Assembly: GCA_902465325.1 (NCBI GenBank)
Contig: CABQMV010000053.1
Coordinates: 1-12,964 of the forward strand
From: an uncultured Oscillospiraceae bacterium
Lineage (GTDB): Bacteria; Bacillota; Clostridia; UBA1212; SIG427
DNA length: 12,964 nucleotides
Direction: 5' to 3'
This document shows positions 1 through 6,565 of this stretch, in pieces. Both the position numbers and the translations under genes were made by a program. The stretch's first letter is position 1. Every line of letters starts with the position of its first letter. The notes under the pieces are model-generated. The model worked only from the letters and a program-made list of their open reading frames with translations. It was not told the origin of the DNA and searched no databases.

Positions 1-1
1 T

Positions 2-208
2 ACAAAAAAAATGACGGTTGCTGTGATGGGCTGTGCAGTCAACGGTCCCGGAGAGGCCAGAGCCGCTCATATCGGACTGGCGGGAGGGGACGGCTGCGCT
101 CTGGTGTTTGAAAACGGGGAGATAACAGGAAAGCTAGAGGGTCCGGATATTGCAGAACAGTTTATAAACAGAGTAAAGGCATATCATGATCAGTACAGAC
201 AGAATTAA
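2..208 (+). CDS. ispG: 4-hydroxy-3-methylbut-2-enyl diphosphate synthase (IspG/GcpE), C-terminal end only
   Basis: This is the last ~68 codons of IspG, the iron-sulfur enzyme of the MEP isoprenoid pathway that reductively converts methylerythritol cyclodiphosphate to HMBPP in the cytoplasm. The fragment carries the family's C-terminal signature VAVMGCAVNGPGEA. Its Cys (codon 32-34) is the third [4Fe-4S] cluster ligand, and the Glu that follows (codon 53-55) is the conserved acidic residue next to the cluster. The rest of the gene, including the CxxC pair, lies left of the window. The reading frame is open to the window edge, so the ATG at 11 is an internal methionine and not the start. The stop at 206-208 lies 23 bases inside polC, so the two genes are probably co-transcribed and translationally coupled. 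The ispG-polC order is familiar from Clostridia. Confidence 0.93.
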   Translation, partial: TKKMTVAVMGCAVNGPGEARAAHIGLAGGDGCALVFENGEITGKLEGPDIAEQFINRVKAYHDQYRQN

Positions 209-3200
209 AATAGATACGGTAACCGTCAGGGAAGACAAACGGATCCAGGTGACTGCACATTGCTTTGATAAGCTGACCAATCAGGAGATTCAGGCCTTTA
301 AAGACAGCTTGTGCAGGAAATTAAATTACAGCCAAGTGGAGCTGGTGCTCCGTGAAGCCGCCGGCGAGAACGGGGATACAGAGCCTCCCTTGGTGCCCGA
401 GGAACGGCTGGAGGCCTTTTGGGATGCTTTCCGGGAGCACTTGAGGGTTTCTTCCCCGTCTGTCTGGGCGATTTTAGAGGGCAGCTGCATACAGCTGCAG
501 GAGGATATCTTCCAGGTCGGCTTGAGTAAAAATTTAGCGCCTATCCTGAAGATGAAGCGCACCGATTTGGCTATTGGAAAGGCCTTTGAGGAGGAGTTTG
601 GTAAAACAGTTAAGGTCGAATTGTACTATGTTCCGGCAGAGGAAAAGCACCAAGCAGCAGAGGATACGGTAAAGGTGACCTTTTCCATGGAGGATTATAA
701 GGCTGCGGCCCAACAAAATGCCGCCAATACAGAGGTTTATCAAAGGGTTTACGGCAGCCGGGGAGGACAGGGCCGCGGATACAACCGGGGCGACGGAAAG
801 ACCAACCGGAAGAGGAGAATTACGCCGGAAGAGGGAATGGATCTGCCCAAGGATCCGGAGGGCTGTACCATTATAATCGGCAAGGCTATTACAGGCCCTG
901 TTACACTGATGAAGGATGTGTCTACCGATTCGGGATATGTAGCTGTCAAGGGAAAGGTTTTTCAGGCAGAGCTGAAGCCCATTCCCAGCGGCTCTGAAAT
1001 TGCGCTGCTTCAGATGAGCGACGGGACCTATTCGATTACGGCGAAATTTTTCTTTGATCCGCTGGATGAAGAGTTTGTCAGAAAGACATTTGTGAAAGAT
1101 AAGGAGCTGCACCTGAAGGTATACGGCGAGGCCATTCAGGATAAATATACCCATGAGCTGACGATTATGGCCAGAAGCATCGCCTCCTACCACGAACTGC
1201 CCAGAATGGACGATGCCCAGGAGAAAAGAGTGGAGCTTCATCTTCACACCAATATGAGTGCAGTAGATGGCTTAACCAAACCGGAGGAGCTGATTAAGCG
1301 TGTCATTTCCTGGGGACATAAGGCTGTTGCCATTACAGACCATGGAGTGGTACAGGCGTATCCGGATGTTTTCAATGCGGTAGCTAAGGCGAAAAGCGAT
1401 CTGAAAATTATATATGGGATTGAATGCTATCTTACCAATCAGGAAGGGAAGCTTCTGCCGGCGCAGGCCAAGAAAACCCCCTCTTACCACTGTATTCTTC
1501 TGGCAAAAAATCAGGTGGGCTTGAGAAATATGTACAAGCTCATCTCTAAATCCAATCTGGACTATTTTTACAGGAAACCCCGGATTCCCAAGTTTGAGCT
1601 GGAGGCGCTGAGGGAGGGCCTCATTGTGGGCAGTGCCTGCTCGGAGGGAGAGCTGTATGAAGCTCTTTTAAATGGCGCTCAGACGGAGGAGATTGAGAAG
1701 ATTGCTTCTTTTTATGATTATCTGGAAATTCAGCCTACAATGAATAATATGTATCTGGTGCGCAACGGTGTAGTAGAGAGCTTGAAGGATATTGAGGATT
1801 TTAATAAGCAGATTGTTGCTTTGGGAGACAAGCTGGGGAAGCCTGTGGTGGCTACCTGCGATGTACACTTCCTGGATCCGGAGGATGAAATTTACCGGTG
1901 TGTTATGCAGACGGGACAGGGCTATTCTGATGCGGAGCATCAGCCGCCCCTCTATTTGCGTACCACCAAGGAGATGCTGGAGGAGTTTTCCTATCTGGGG
2001 GATCGGGCTTATGAAATTGTTGTGGAAAACACCAACAAAATTGCAGAGCAGATTCAGCGGATCCGCCCTGTACCGGAGGGCTTCTATCCTCCGGTTATTG
2101 AAGGTTCTGATGAAACCCTGCGCAGCAGCTGCTACGAAAAGGCAAAGCGGATATACGGAGACCCTCTGCCGGAGCTGGTAGAGAAGCGTTTGGAGAAGGA
2201 ATTGAGCGGTATTATTGATAATGGATATTCTATTATGTATATTACTGCAAAGGAGTTGGTGGCAGAATCTGCCAGAAACGGGTATACAGTGGGCTCCAGA
2301 GGATCCGTAGGATCTTCCCTGGCCGCGTATATGTCGGATATTACGGAAGTAAATTCTCTGCCTGCCCACTACCGCTGTCCCACCTGCGGCTATCTGGAGT
2401 TCCATGAAAACGAGGGATATGACTGCGGCTATGATATGCCCCATAAGAATTGTCCCGAATGCGGCAGCCCCCTGCTTCGTGACGGCTACGACATTCCTTT
2501 TGAGACTTTTCTGGGCTTTAATGGGGACAAGGTCCCGGATATTGACCTAAATTTTGCTTCAGATGATCAGCCCAACGCACATAAGTATACCGAGGTGCTT
2601 TTCGGTGCGGATTACGTGTTCCGGGCGGGAACCATTTCGGGTCTGGCGGAAAAGACGGCCAGAGGCTATGTGCGAAAGTATCTGGAGGTATCGGGCAAGC
2701 AGGTGTCGGAGGCAGAGGTGAACCGGCTGGCCTCAGGCTTTATTGGCGTAAGGAAAACCACCGGCCAGCATCCGGGGGGAATCATTGTTATCCCCAAGGG
2801 CTATGAAATTTATGATTTTACTCCGGTGCAGCATCCGGCGGACGCGGTAGATTCGGATACGGTTACAACGCATTTTGACTACCATTTTCTGCACGATACC
2901 ATTTTAAAGCTGGATATTCTGGGCCATGACGGTCCCGCTATGCTGAAGCTGCTGGAGGAATTTTCCGGGGTTTCCTATCAGGAGGCTGTGCTGGACGATG
3001 AAAAAGTCATGTCTTTGTTTAACAGTTCAGATGCCCTGCTGCTGGATCCGGAAAAGCTGAAAATAAAGATTCCTCTGGGAACCTTGGGGATTCCTGAATT
3101 TGGGACGGGTTTTGTTACGCAGATGCTGAAGGAGACCAGGCCGCATACCATTTCAGAGCTGGTGAGGATTTCCGGACTGTCCCACGGTACCGATGTATGG

Positions 3201-4016
3201 ACAGGAAATGCCCAGACTTTGATTTCTGAGGGGACCTGTACGCTGTCTCAGGCAATTTGCTGCCGGGACGATATTATGCTGTATTTGATTAATAAAGGAC
3301 TGGAGAAAAAAATGGCTTTTACCATTATGGAGTCTGTCCGGAAGGGAAAGGGCTTGAAACCCGAGTGGGAGGAGGCCATGCAGGACAATGACGTACCGGA
3401 GTGGTATATTGAGTCCTGCAAAAAAATCAAGTACATGTTTCCCAAGGCTCACGCGGTGGCCTATGTGGTTTTATCTGTAAGAATCGCCTGGTATAAGCTG
3501 TACCAGCCGCTGGCCTACTATGCGGCCCGCTTTACACTGAAATCGGATATGTTTGATGCAGCCTATATGATACACGGGTATGAAAAAGCCTATAGCCGAT
3601 ATCTGACGATGGGAGGCACCGGCGACGTCGGCGCAGATGAGGATGCATCGGAGGAGGGAGACGAATACGGCTCTAAAGATCTTTCCGCCAAGGAAAAAAG
3701 TCAGTCCTCGGTATATGATCAGGTCTTTGAAATGTATGCCCGGGGAATTAAATTTCTGCCGATTGATATTTACCGGTCTCATGCCACCAAGTTTATTCCT
3801 GAGCAGGGAAAGCTGAGGCCTCCGTTCTGTTCTCTGCAGGGACTGGGAATTGCAGCGGCTGAGAACATTGTAAAGGCCAGAGAAAGCGGCGAGCCCTTTC
3901 TTTCCATTGAGGACTTAAAAAACAGGGCTTCTCTGAATAAGGCAGTCGTTGAAATTTTAAGGGAGGAAGGCTGCCTGGAAGGCCTGCAGGAGACCAATCA
4001 GCTGTCTTTCTTTTAA
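186..4016 (+). CDS. polC: DNA polymerase III subunit alpha, PolC type, lacking the internal proofreading exonuclease domain
   Basis: Replicative DNA polymerase of low-GC Gram-positives, 1276 residues. From the N-terminus: domain I (about 1-165); an Arg/Gly-rich linker (190-211); an OB domain (about 225-345); a PHP domain beginning VELHLHTN (349); the palm with GSRGSVGSS (703) and catalytic Asp785 and Asp787 (PDIDLNF) plus Asp898 (HFDYH); a four-Cys zinc site at C731/C734/C747 or C756/C759; fingers; and a C-terminal tail QLSFF that fits a beta-clamp-binding motif. Known PolCs (about 1440 residues) carry a DEDD 3'-5' exonuclease inside PHP, starting with an FDVETTG-like motif. Here PHP runs from YGIECYL (410) through a ~15-residue linker straight into YHCILLAKNQ (434), and no exonuclease motif occurs anywhere in the protein. 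The frame is unbroken across the joint. PHP ligand positions H352, H354, D385, H386, E413, H435, C485, D559 and H561 are kept. Start: ATG 186 with AAAGG six bases upstream, overlapping ispG by 23 bases. Confidence 0.97.
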   Translation: MISTDRIKIDTVTVREDKRIQVTAHCFDKLTNQEIQAFKDSLCRKLNYSQVELVLREAAGENGDTEPPLVPEERLEAFWDAFREHLRVSSPSVWAILEGSCIQLQEDIFQVGLSKNLAPILKMKRTDLAIGKAFEEEFGKTVKVELYYVPAEEKHQAAEDTVKVTFSMEDYKAAAQQNAANTEVYQRVYGSRGGQGRGYNRGDGKTNRKRRITPEEGMDLPKDPEGCTIIIGKAITGPVTLMKDVSTDSGYVAVKGKVFQAELKPIPSGSEIALLQMSDGTYSITAKFFFDPLDEEFVRKTFVKDKELHLKVYGEAIQDKYTHELTIMARSIASYHELPRMDDAQEKRVELHLHTNMSAVDGLTKPEELIKRVISWGHKAVAITDHGVVQAYPDVFNAVAKAKSDLKIIYGIECYLTNQEGKLLPAQAKKTPSYHCILLAKNQVGLRNMYKLISKSNLDYFYRKPRIPKFELEALREGLIVGSACSEGELYEALLNGAQTEEIEKIASFYDYLEIQPTMNNMYLVRNGVVESLKDIEDFNKQIVALGDKLGKPVVATCDVHFLDPEDEIYRCVMQTGQGYSDAEHQPPLYLRTTKEMLEEFSYLGDRAYEIVVENTNKIAEQIQRIRPVPEGFYPPVIEGSDETLRSSCYEKAKRIYGDPLPELVEKRLEKELSGIIDNGYSIMYITAKELVAESARNGYTVGSRGSVGSSLAAYMSDITEVNSLPAHYRCPTCGYLEFHENEGYDCGYDMPHKNCPECGSPLLRDGYDIPFETFLGFNGDKVPDIDLNFASDDQPNAHKYTEVLFGADYVFRAGTISGLAEKTARGYVRKYLEVSGKQVSEAEVNRLASGFIGVRKTTGQHPGGIIVIPKGYEIYDFTPVQHPADAVDSDTVTTHFDYHFLHDTILKLDILGHDGPAMLKLLEEFSGVSYQEAVLDDEKVMSLFNSSDALLLDPEKLKIKIPLGTLGIPEFGTGFVTQMLKETRPHTISELVRISGLSHGTDVWTGNAQTLISEGTCTLSQAICCRDDIMLYLINKGLEKKMAFTIMESVRKGKGLKPEWEEAMQDNDVPEWYIESCKKIKYMFPKAHAVAYVVLSVRIAWYKLYQPLAYYAARFTLKSDMFDAAYMIHGYEKAYSRYLTMGGTGDVGADEDASEEGDEYGSKDLSAKEKSQSSVYDQVFEMYARGIKFLPIDIYRSHATKFIPEQGKLRPPFCSLQGLGIAAAENIVKARESGEPFLSIEDLKNRASLNKAVVEILREEGCLEGLQETNQLSFF

Positions 4017-4027
4017 AATAAAGTAAC

Positions 4028-4074
4028 CAAAATGTAAATAGCGGGATTTAAAATATCTGAAACTGTACATTTTG
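4028..4074. repeat. 9-bp inverted repeat downstream of polC
   Basis: CAAAATGTA (4028-4036) and TACATTTTG (4066-4074) are perfect inverted copies separated by 29 bases, in the polC-to-ATPase gap. The arms are AT-rich and no T-run follows directly, so this is a poor intrinsic terminator. It could be a protein-binding dyad upstream of the ATPase promoter, or chance in AT-rich DNA. Confidence 0.3.
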
Positions 4075-4113
4075 TCTAAATTGGCACAGTGAATTTTGTG
4101 ACATGTTGCACTA

Positions 4114-4143
4114 TTAAAAATCGGTTTTTGGTGTTATTATAAT
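4114..4143 (+). promoter_or_regulatory. Candidate sigma-A promoter for the sugar-ABC ATPase gene
   Basis: A perfect -10 hexamer TATAAT lies at 4138-4143. The best -35 at a usable distance is TTAAAA (4114-4119, 18-base spacer), which is weak, and there is no extended -10 TG. A strong -10 with a poor -35 fits a promoter that needs an activator, which would suit a sugar-uptake gene, but no activator site is clear. Transcription would start near 4150 and give a leader of about 48 bases. Confidence 0.5.
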
Positions 4144-4160
4144 ACATATGCAAAAGGCTC

Positions 4161-4189
4161 CACCCCTGTTCGGGTGATAATTTAGGAGG
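4161..4189 (+). promoter_or_regulatory. Leader hairpin and strong ribosome binding site before the ATPase gene
   Basis: CACCC (4161-4165) pairs with GGGTG (4172-4176) around a six-base loop. The Shine-Dalgarno AGGAGG (4184-4189) follows, eight bases before ATG 4198. The hairpin leaves the ribosome site free, so it may serve mRNA stability more than translation control. It does not match a riboswitch that I recognise. Confidence 0.45.
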
Positions 4190-4197
4190 TTTCATAC

Positions 4198-5310
4198 ATG
4201 GCAGAAGTAAAATTAAAAAATATCTACAAGAAATACCCGGGCGGTGTTACCGCTGTAAACGATTTTAATTTGGATATTGCAGACAAAGAATTTATTGTAT
4301 TAGTTGGGCCTTCCGGCTGCGGTAAGTCTACGACCCTGAGGATGATAGCCGGTCTGGAGGAAATTACTTCCGGTGAGCTTTTGATAGACGGCAAGCTGGT
4401 AAATGATATTGCGCCTAAGGACAGAGATATTGCGATGGTTTTCCAGAACTACGCCTTGTATCCTCATATGACGGTGTTTGAGAATATGGCCTTTGGCCTG
4501 AAGCTCCGTAAGACGCCTAAGGGAGAGATCAAGAAGAGAGTACAGGAAGCGGCAAGAATTCTTGAGATTGAGCATCTGCTGGACAGATCCATTAAGGCTC
4601 TGTCCGGAGGTCAGAGACAGAGAGTTGCGCTGGGACGTGCGATTGTCCGGGAGCCTAAGGTTTTCCTTATGGATGAGCCTTTGTCAAACCTGGATGCAAA
4701 GCTTCGTGCCCAGATGCGTACTGAGATCATTAAGCTTCATCAGAGACTGCAGACTACCATCATCTATGTAACCCACGACCAGACAGAGGCTATGACCATG
4801 GGTTCCCGGATCGTGGTAATGAAAGACGGTTATATTCAGCAGGTTGACGCTCCTCAGATCCTTTACGAAAAACCTGTTAATATGTTTGTTGCCGGTTTTA
4901 TTGGAAGCCCGCAGATGAACTTTATTACAACCCGTGTAGAGAAGCTGGACGGAGATGTCTGTCTGAGAATCGGAAGATTCCCCATCAAGCTGCCTGAGGC
5001 AAAGGGCAGGATCCTGGAGGAGCAGGGATACATGGATAAAGAGGTTATTATGGGTATCCGTTCTGAGAACGTACATGACGAGGCTATGTATCTGGAAACC
5101 TACAAGGACAGCAAGATCGAATCTACTGTTGAGGTAGTAGAGCTGTTAGGCTCAGAGTCTCTGGTATATATGATGCTGGATGAGAACCTGTTTGTTGCCA
5201 AAATCAAACCCCGCAACAATATTTATGTAGGAGATACCATTAGCCTGGCTATTAACCCCAATAAAATCCATGTATTTGACAGAGATACGGAAAATGTGAT
5301 TTTTAACTGA
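4198..5310 (+). CDS. ugpC: Carbohydrate ABC transporter ATP-binding protein (MsmK/MsmX/UgpC/MalK family)
   Basis: Cytoplasmic ATPase that powers import of sugars or sugar-like solutes through a CUT1-type ABC transporter; 370 residues, normal for the family. The nucleotide-binding domain shows Walker A GPSGCGKST (37-45), Q-loop Gln83, signature LSGGQ (135-139), Walker B ending in D159-E160, and H-loop His193. Residues from about 235 form the MalK-like regulatory/OB (TOBE) region, which separates this family from short ATPases such as FtsE. No permease or solute-binding gene lies nearby. This matches the known Firmicute arrangement in which one unlinked MsmX/MsmK ATPase energises several sugar importers; that it is shared here is inference. 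The gene has its own promoter candidate, an ideal AGGAGG site and a downstream terminator, so it is probably a single-gene transcript. The precise symbol (ugpC, msmK or msmX) cannot be decided from sequence alone. Confidence 0.93.
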   Translation: MAEVKLKNIYKKYPGGVTAVNDFNLDIADKEFIVLVGPSGCGKSTTLRMIAGLEEITSGELLIDGKLVNDIAPKDRDIAMVFQNYALYPHMTVFENMAFGLKLRKTPKGEIKKRVQEAARILEIEHLLDRSIKALSGGQRQRVALGRAIVREPKVFLMDEPLSNLDAKLRAQMRTEIIKLHQRLQTTIIYVTHDQTEAMTMGSRIVVMKDGYIQQVDAPQILYEKPVNMFVAGFIGSPQMNFITTRVEKLDGDVCLRIGRFPIKLPEAKGRILEEQGYMDKEVIMGIRSENVHDEAMYLETYKDSKIESTVEVVELLGSESLVYMMLDENLFVAKIKPRNNIYVGDTISLAINPNKIHVFDRDTENVIFN

Positions 5311-5322
5311 TTTTATACAGAA

Positions 5323-5362
5323 GGCCGCGGCACAAGCTGCCGGCCACCGGCAGAAGCCGGCT
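5323..5362 (+). promoter_or_regulatory. GC-rich cluster of overlapping hairpins after the ATPase gene
   Basis: Several stems compete for the same bases. GGC/CGGCA (within 5323-5332) can pair with TGCCG/GCC (5338-5345). CTGCCGG (5337-5343) can instead pair with CCGGCAG (5347-5353). GCCGGC occurs twice (5339-5344 and 5356-5361) and is self-complementary. The cluster lies between the ATPase stop and the terminator, about 90-130 bases before the S-component gene. It may be 3'-end protection for the ATPase mRNA or part of a regulatory leader. No known riboswitch core was recognised. Confidence 0.4.
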
Positions 5363-5377
5363 ATGAGTACTGTCACG

Positions 5378-5415
5378 AAGGCATCGGTTTTATATTCGAT
5401 GTCTTTCTTTTTTTA
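5378..5415 (+). terminator. Rho-independent terminator
   Basis: AAGGCATCG (5378-5386) pairs with CGATGTCTT (5397-5405), a nine-pair stem with one G-T wobble and a ten-base loop. A run of seven T follows (5408-5414) after one C. It ends about 27-35 bases upstream of the possible starts of the ECF S-component gene and has no clear promoter after it. It may therefore end the ATPase transcript, attenuate the next gene, or both. Confidence 0.75.
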
Positions 5416-5450
5416 TTCTAATCCCTGTTTTATAAGGAGTAATGTATACC

Positions 5451-6002
5451 ATGACAACAACTGTAAAAAAACTTGTGCTCTCAGCTATGTTTTTATCCTT
5501 GGGTTTACTGCTGCCCTTTTTGACTGCGCAGATCCCTGAAATTGGAAAGGCACTTCTGCCTATGCATATACCGGTAATTTTATGTGGCTTTATCTGCGGC
5601 TGGCAATACGGTCTGACAGTGGGTTTTATTACGCCGCTTCTGCGTTCGGCTGTCTTTAGTATGCCTGTTTTTTTCCCTATGGCTGTAGGAATGGCTTTTG
5701 AGCTGGCGGCCTATGGACTGCTGTGCGGTGTTTTGTACCGGCTGCTGCCCCGTAAAAAGCTGTGTGTGTATCCGGCGCTGCTTTTGTCAATGATAGGGGG
5801 ACGATTGGTATACGGCGCTTTTATGTTTTTGCTGGCCGGCCTTTCTGATCGCGTTGCGTATAGTCTTTCTCTTTTCCTGAGCGGTACGGTACTCAAGGCG
5901 ATCCCGGGTATTATACTGCAAATTGTACTGATTCCGGTTATTCTGATTGCCCTGGAAGCTGCCGGACTGGTTCCGGTCAAAGGGCGGCAACCGCAGCCTT
6001 GA
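5451..6002 (+). CDS. ECF-type transporter S component, substrate unknown
   Basis: Small, very hydrophobic protein of 183 residues with about six membrane segments (roughly 8-26, 38-53, 55-70, 75-97, 105-128, 145-170). The size and the stretch LPMHIPVILCGFICG...GFITPLLRS...MPVFFPMAVGMAFELAAYG are typical of energy-coupling-factor S components, which bind a vitamin or similar micronutrient in the membrane and share an ATPase-plus-EcfT module. That module is not in this window, and the nearby UgpC-type ATPase is a different family. I cannot assign a ligand. Start choice: ATG 5442 is only two bases from the AAGGAG site (5434-5439), so ATG 5451, eleven bases away, is preferred; using 5442 would add three residues. 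The 3' end overlaps the convergent DUF3842 gene by 26 bases. A terminator hairpin sits just upstream and no clear promoter follows it, so expression may depend on read-through or attenuation. Confidence 0.8.
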   Translation: MTTTVKKLVLSAMFLSLGLLLPFLTAQIPEIGKALLPMHIPVILCGFICGWQYGLTVGFITPLLRSAVFSMPVFFPMAVGMAFELAAYGLLCGVLYRLLPRKKLCVYPALLLSMIGGRLVYGAFMFLLAGLSDRVAYSLSLFLSGTVLKAIPGIILQIVLIPVILIALEAAGLVPVKGRQPQP

Positions 6003-6369
6003 TTAAATCAGCGGCGGATTTGTCTTCTACGCCGGCTACATAATTGTTGCATTTACTGATTGGGATCAGAATTTTTCTGGCGCTGCTCTGGCCTACGGCA
6101 AAGGCCATAACGGGAGAAATCTCTCCGTAAAGGGCATCCGCAATGACAATACCGATAGGGCCGATAATAATTTCCGCCGTTCGGCAGGCCACGAGAACCG
6201 CGTTTTCCCCGGTAGCGGCGGCTGTGGGAGAGGCTTTGAGCATGGCCGCGGTGGCTATGCTGTTGGTGCCCACGGCTGTTATTTCAGCCTCCGGATGGGC
6301 GCTGCGAATGGTTTCTATAAGAAGACGGCCCATTTTGCCGCCTTGTCCGTCTATTACTGTGATTTTCAT
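5977..6369 (-). CDS. DUF3842 family protein
   Basis: A 130-residue protein matching the DUF3842 family, which is common in Clostridia and has no known function. Family features seen: the N-terminal MKITVIDGQGGKMGRLL, which looks like a Rossmann-type beta-strand/glycine-rich loop; AVGTNSIATAAMLKA (32-46); IIGPIGIVIADALYGEISP near the middle; and ILIPISKCNNYVAGV near the C-terminus. There is no signal peptide or convincing membrane anchor, so it is probably cytoplasmic. The glycine-rich loop suggests nucleotide or dinucleotide binding, but that is only inference. ATG 6369 is preceded on the minus strand by AGGAGG (6378-6383) at eight bases, and a good promoter lies at 6407-6435. Its last 26 bases overlap the end of the convergent S-component gene, leaving no room for a terminator between them. 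Confidence 0.88.
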   Translation of the reverse strand: MKITVIDGQGGKMGRLLIETIRSAHPEAEITAVGTNSIATAAMLKASPTAAATGENAVLVACRTAEIIIGPIGIVIADALYGEISPVMAFAVGQSSARKILIPISKCNNYVAGVEDKSAADLIKAAVAAL

Positions 6370-6406
6370 GGCTGCTGCCTCCTGACTGTCAAAATTAATC
6401 TCCTGT

Positions 6407-6435
6407 ATTATAGAAAATTTTTCCGGCTTTTACAA
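6407..6435 (-). promoter_or_regulatory. Sigma-A promoter for the DUF3842 gene
   Basis: On the minus strand, -35 TTGTAA (6430-6435), a 17-base spacer and a perfect -10 TATAAT (6407-6412) lie 38-66 bases upstream of the ATG. The spacer holds an 11-base palindrome GAAAATTTTTC (6413-6423), a possible operator, though AT-rich palindromes of this size often occur by chance. Confidence 0.7.
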
Positions 6436-6488
6436 TGCAGACCTGTTAAATCTTTTTTTGCAGCCGTTTGGCGTCTTTTTCAGGTTGC

Positions 6489-6517
6489 TTGCATTTTAAT
6501 GAAAAAACACGTATAAT
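6489..6517 (+). promoter_or_regulatory. Sigma-A promoter for the PucR-type regulator
   Basis: -10 TATAAT (6512-6517) is perfect; -35 TTGCAT (6489-6494) keeps the TTG core; the spacer is 17 bases. Transcription would begin near 6524, about 40 bases before the TTG start at 6566. Together with the minus-strand promoter at 6407-6435 it makes a divergent control region of about 200 bases between DUF3842 and the regulator. Confidence 0.68.
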
Positions 6518-6565
6518 ATTCCATATATATTTTTATTTAGTATTTTTACAAAGGAAGAGACAGAC

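Noticed and set aside
534..1247. Long minus-strand open frame (237 codons) inside polC
   Set aside because: Antisense shadow of a well-conserved gene; no family resemblance, and the opposite strand encodes confirmed PolC domains.
1434..1480. Exonuclease loss explained by a frameshift or split gene
   Set aside because: The frame is continuous on both sides of the joint with normal PolC sequence, and no exonuclease motifs are visible in other frames here.
1668..2444. Long minus-strand open frame (258 codons) inside polC
   Set aside because: Antisense to the PHP, palm and zinc-site region of PolC; composition looks like a shadow and no recognisable protein features.
5311..5441. Known riboswitch or T-box ahead of the S-component gene
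   Set aside because: I looked for cobalamin-, preQ1-, folate-type and T-box core motifs by eye and found none; only hairpins and a terminator can be supported.
6143..6385. Plus-strand frame opposite DUF3842
   Set aside because: DUF3842 on the minus strand has family motifs, a promoter and a good ribosome site; the plus frame has none.
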